From the NCBI GenBank assembly GCA_018065165.1, contig JAGHTV010000397.1:1-5721 (forward strand): 5,721 nt of DNA, read 5' to 3'. This stretch comes from Candidatus Sodaliphilus fimicaballi (GTDB lineage Bacteria; Bacteroidota; Bacteroidia; Bacteroidales; Muribaculaceae). Position 1 is the first letter of the stretch, and each line of letters starts with the position of its first letter. The translations under genes were made by a program, and so were the position numbers. The notes beneath the pieces are model-generated. The model saw only the letters and a list, made by a program, of their open reading frames with translations, searched no databases and had not been told where the DNA came from. This document shows, piece after piece, positions 4,477 through 5,721 of this stretch.

Positions 4477-5721
4477 ATGGCGTATAATCAATTAAAAACA
4501 GGTGCTGTCCTGAATTATATTATTTTGGGACTTAACGCTATTACAGGATTGGTTTATACACCGTTTATGCTTCGTATGATGGGGCAAAGTGAGTATGGAA
4601 TATATGCTTTAGCTAGTTCCGTAATTGCTTATTTGTCGATTTTGGATTTTGGTTTTGGAAACGCTATTATTCGATATACTGCAAAATATAGAGCAGATGG
4701 TAAACTTAATGAACAGTACAGTTTGTTTGGTTTATTTACAATCTTATATAGTCTAATTGGTCTTATTTGTCTAGTAGCAGGTGTAATAGTTGTTTGTAAT
4801 GTTGATTTGATTTTTGGAACTACAATGTCCATTATTGAATTAAAGCGGACAAAAATAGTTCTGATGCTAATGGTGCTCAATCTTGGTTTTTCTTTTCCGT
4901 TGAGTATTTGGGGTGGTATTATAACTGCATATGAAGAGTTTGTGTTTTTACGAGTTCTTCAAATATTTAGAATTATATTAAGTACCATTGTAATGATAGC
5001 TCTTTTATATGTCGGATATAAAGCTATTGCAATGGTAGTTGTAAGTACGATTTTTAATTTTTTTATTCTTGGATTAAATTACATATATGCAAAAAATAGA
5101 ATCTCGGTAAAAGTATCTTTTAAGAATTTAGATTGGTCTTTACTCAAGTCGATATCCATATATAGTTTTTGGATTTTCTTGAATATTATCATGGATCGTA
5201 TTTATTGGAGTACCGGGCAATTTGTTTTAGGAGCTGTTAGTGGTACTGCAGCTGTTGCTGTTTTTGCTGTTGCAATCACATTTGTCGGGATTTATATGTC
5301 TTATTCAACAGCTATTTCAGGCGTTTTTCTGCCTAGACTGACAGCGATTGTTTGTAAACCCGATTGTGAAAAGGAGGTATCTGATACATTTATTCGGATA
5401 GGTCGCATTCAATTTATACCAATGAGTTTGATTTTATCTGGATTTATTGTGTTTGGACATCAGTTTATTATGTTTTGGGCAGGGAAAGAATACGAAGAAA
5501 CTTTCTATATAACGCTTTTGTTGTTTTGTGTGTTGTTCATTCCATTAATTCAGAATATTGGAATAACAGTATTGCAAGCTCGTAATCAAATGAAATTTCG
5601 CTCAATAGTATATTTCATAAATGCAGTTGCAAGTTTACTATTTCAAATTCCGCTAGCTAAGTTTTACGGAGGAATTGGTTGTGCTATTGCAATTTCTGTT
5701 GCGTTGATTATTGGGCAAATA
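4477..5721 (+). CDS. Wzx-type polysaccharide flippase, 3' end beyond the window
   Basis: This is an inner-membrane flippase of the oligosaccharide/polysaccharide exporter family (Polysacc_synt, MOP superfamily), expected to move undecaprenyl-diphosphate-linked repeat units across the cytoplasmic membrane for capsule or other surface glycan assembly. The first 415 codons are present without a stop. Wzx proteins are usually 450-510 residues, so perhaps 40-90 are missing. Family marks are YTPFMLRMMGQSEYGIYAL (27-45) and YLSILDFGFGNAIIRY (52-67), followed by regularly spaced hydrophobic segments and a mid-protein FWIFLNIIMDRIYWSTGQFVLG region typical of the second half. ATG 4477 gives the usual short polar N-terminus. 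At about 30% GC in the stretch sampled (4681-4740), it is much more AT-rich than the end of upxY, as expected of laterally exchanged glycan genes. The gene symbol is withheld because Wzx orthologues cannot be named without the locus. Confidence 0.88.
   Translation, partial: MAYNQLKTGAVLNYIILGLNAITGLVYTPFMLRMMGQSEYGIYALASSVIAYLSILDFGFGNAIIRYTAKYRADGKLNEQYSLFGLFTILYSLIGLICLVAGVIVVCNVDLIFGTTMSIIELKRTKIVLMLMVLNLGFSFPLSIWGGIITAYEEFVFLRVLQIFRIILSTIVMIALLYVGYKAIAMVVVSTIFNFFILGLNYIYAKNRISVKVSFKNLDWSLLKSISIYSFWIFLNIIMDRIYWSTGQFVLGAVSGTAAVAVFAVAITFVGIYMSYSTAISGVFLPRLTAIVCKPDCEKEVSDTFIRIGRIQFIPMSLILSGFIVFGHQFIMFWAGKEYEETFYITLLLFCVLFIPLIQNIGITVLQARNQMKFRSIVYFINAVASLLFQIPLAKFYGGIGCAIAISVALIIGQI

Noticed and set aside
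4629..4880. Minus-strand 83-codon frame in the flippase
   Set aside because: It lies within a continuous flippase reading frame that carries recognisable family motifs.
1..5721. CRISPR array, tRNA, rRNA or insertion sequence
   Set aside because: No regular repeat-spacer pattern, no tRNA cloverleaf, no rRNA-like stretch and no transposase frame were seen.

Overview
The window looks like chromosomal DNA from a member of the Bacteroidales (Bacteroides, Prevotella or Muribaculaceae type). I cannot fix the genus. The evidence is an AT-rich sequence with Bacteroidetes-type promoters (TTTG about 19-21 bases ahead of TAnnTTTG), no Shine-Dalgarno sequences ahead of the starts, and gene families typical of the order: a DUF2582 winged-helix protein and an UpxY-type antiterminator heading a polysaccharide locus.

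Layout. Bases 1-342 hold no convincing gene but carry several hairpins and palindromes and a 32-codon open stretch on the minus strand that may be a gene remnant. At 376-1137 (+) is an uncharacterised lipoprotein with its own near-consensus promoter (323-353) and a strong terminator (1163-1200). A possible 34-residue membrane miniprotein lies at 1371-1475 (+). It converges on a sodium:solute symporter family gene at 1543-2874 (-), whose putative -10-like box sits only four bases from its ATG. Upstream of that gene is an AT-rich spacer with repeated TTTGTACA motifs. Next come a terminator (3031-3056) and a small DUF2582 winged-helix gene at 3093-3296 (-) with a clear promoter (3327-3358).

From about 3635 to the right edge the DNA belongs to what is probably a capsule or other surface polysaccharide locus. 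A promoter (3635-3665) is followed by a leader of about 215 bases with hairpins, a 10-base direct repeat and a possible 18-codon leader ORF. Then come upxY-like antiterminator DNA (GTG start at 3884, 174 aa) and, 68 bases later, a Wzx-type flippase that runs off the right end. In characterised Bacteroides fragilis loci UpxY acts in the 5' leader of its own operon to prevent premature termination, so the leader, the UpxY gene and the flippase are best read as one transcription unit. Base composition changes abruptly here: about 64% GC at the end of upxY, then about 30% in the sampled part of the flippase. This suggests a recombination edge where variable glycan genes were joined to a conserved regulatory head.

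No wholly new system can be demonstrated from the sequence alone. The most promising items are the structured upxY leader with its candidate leader peptide, the unrecognised 34-residue membrane protein, and the unassigned lipoprotein.
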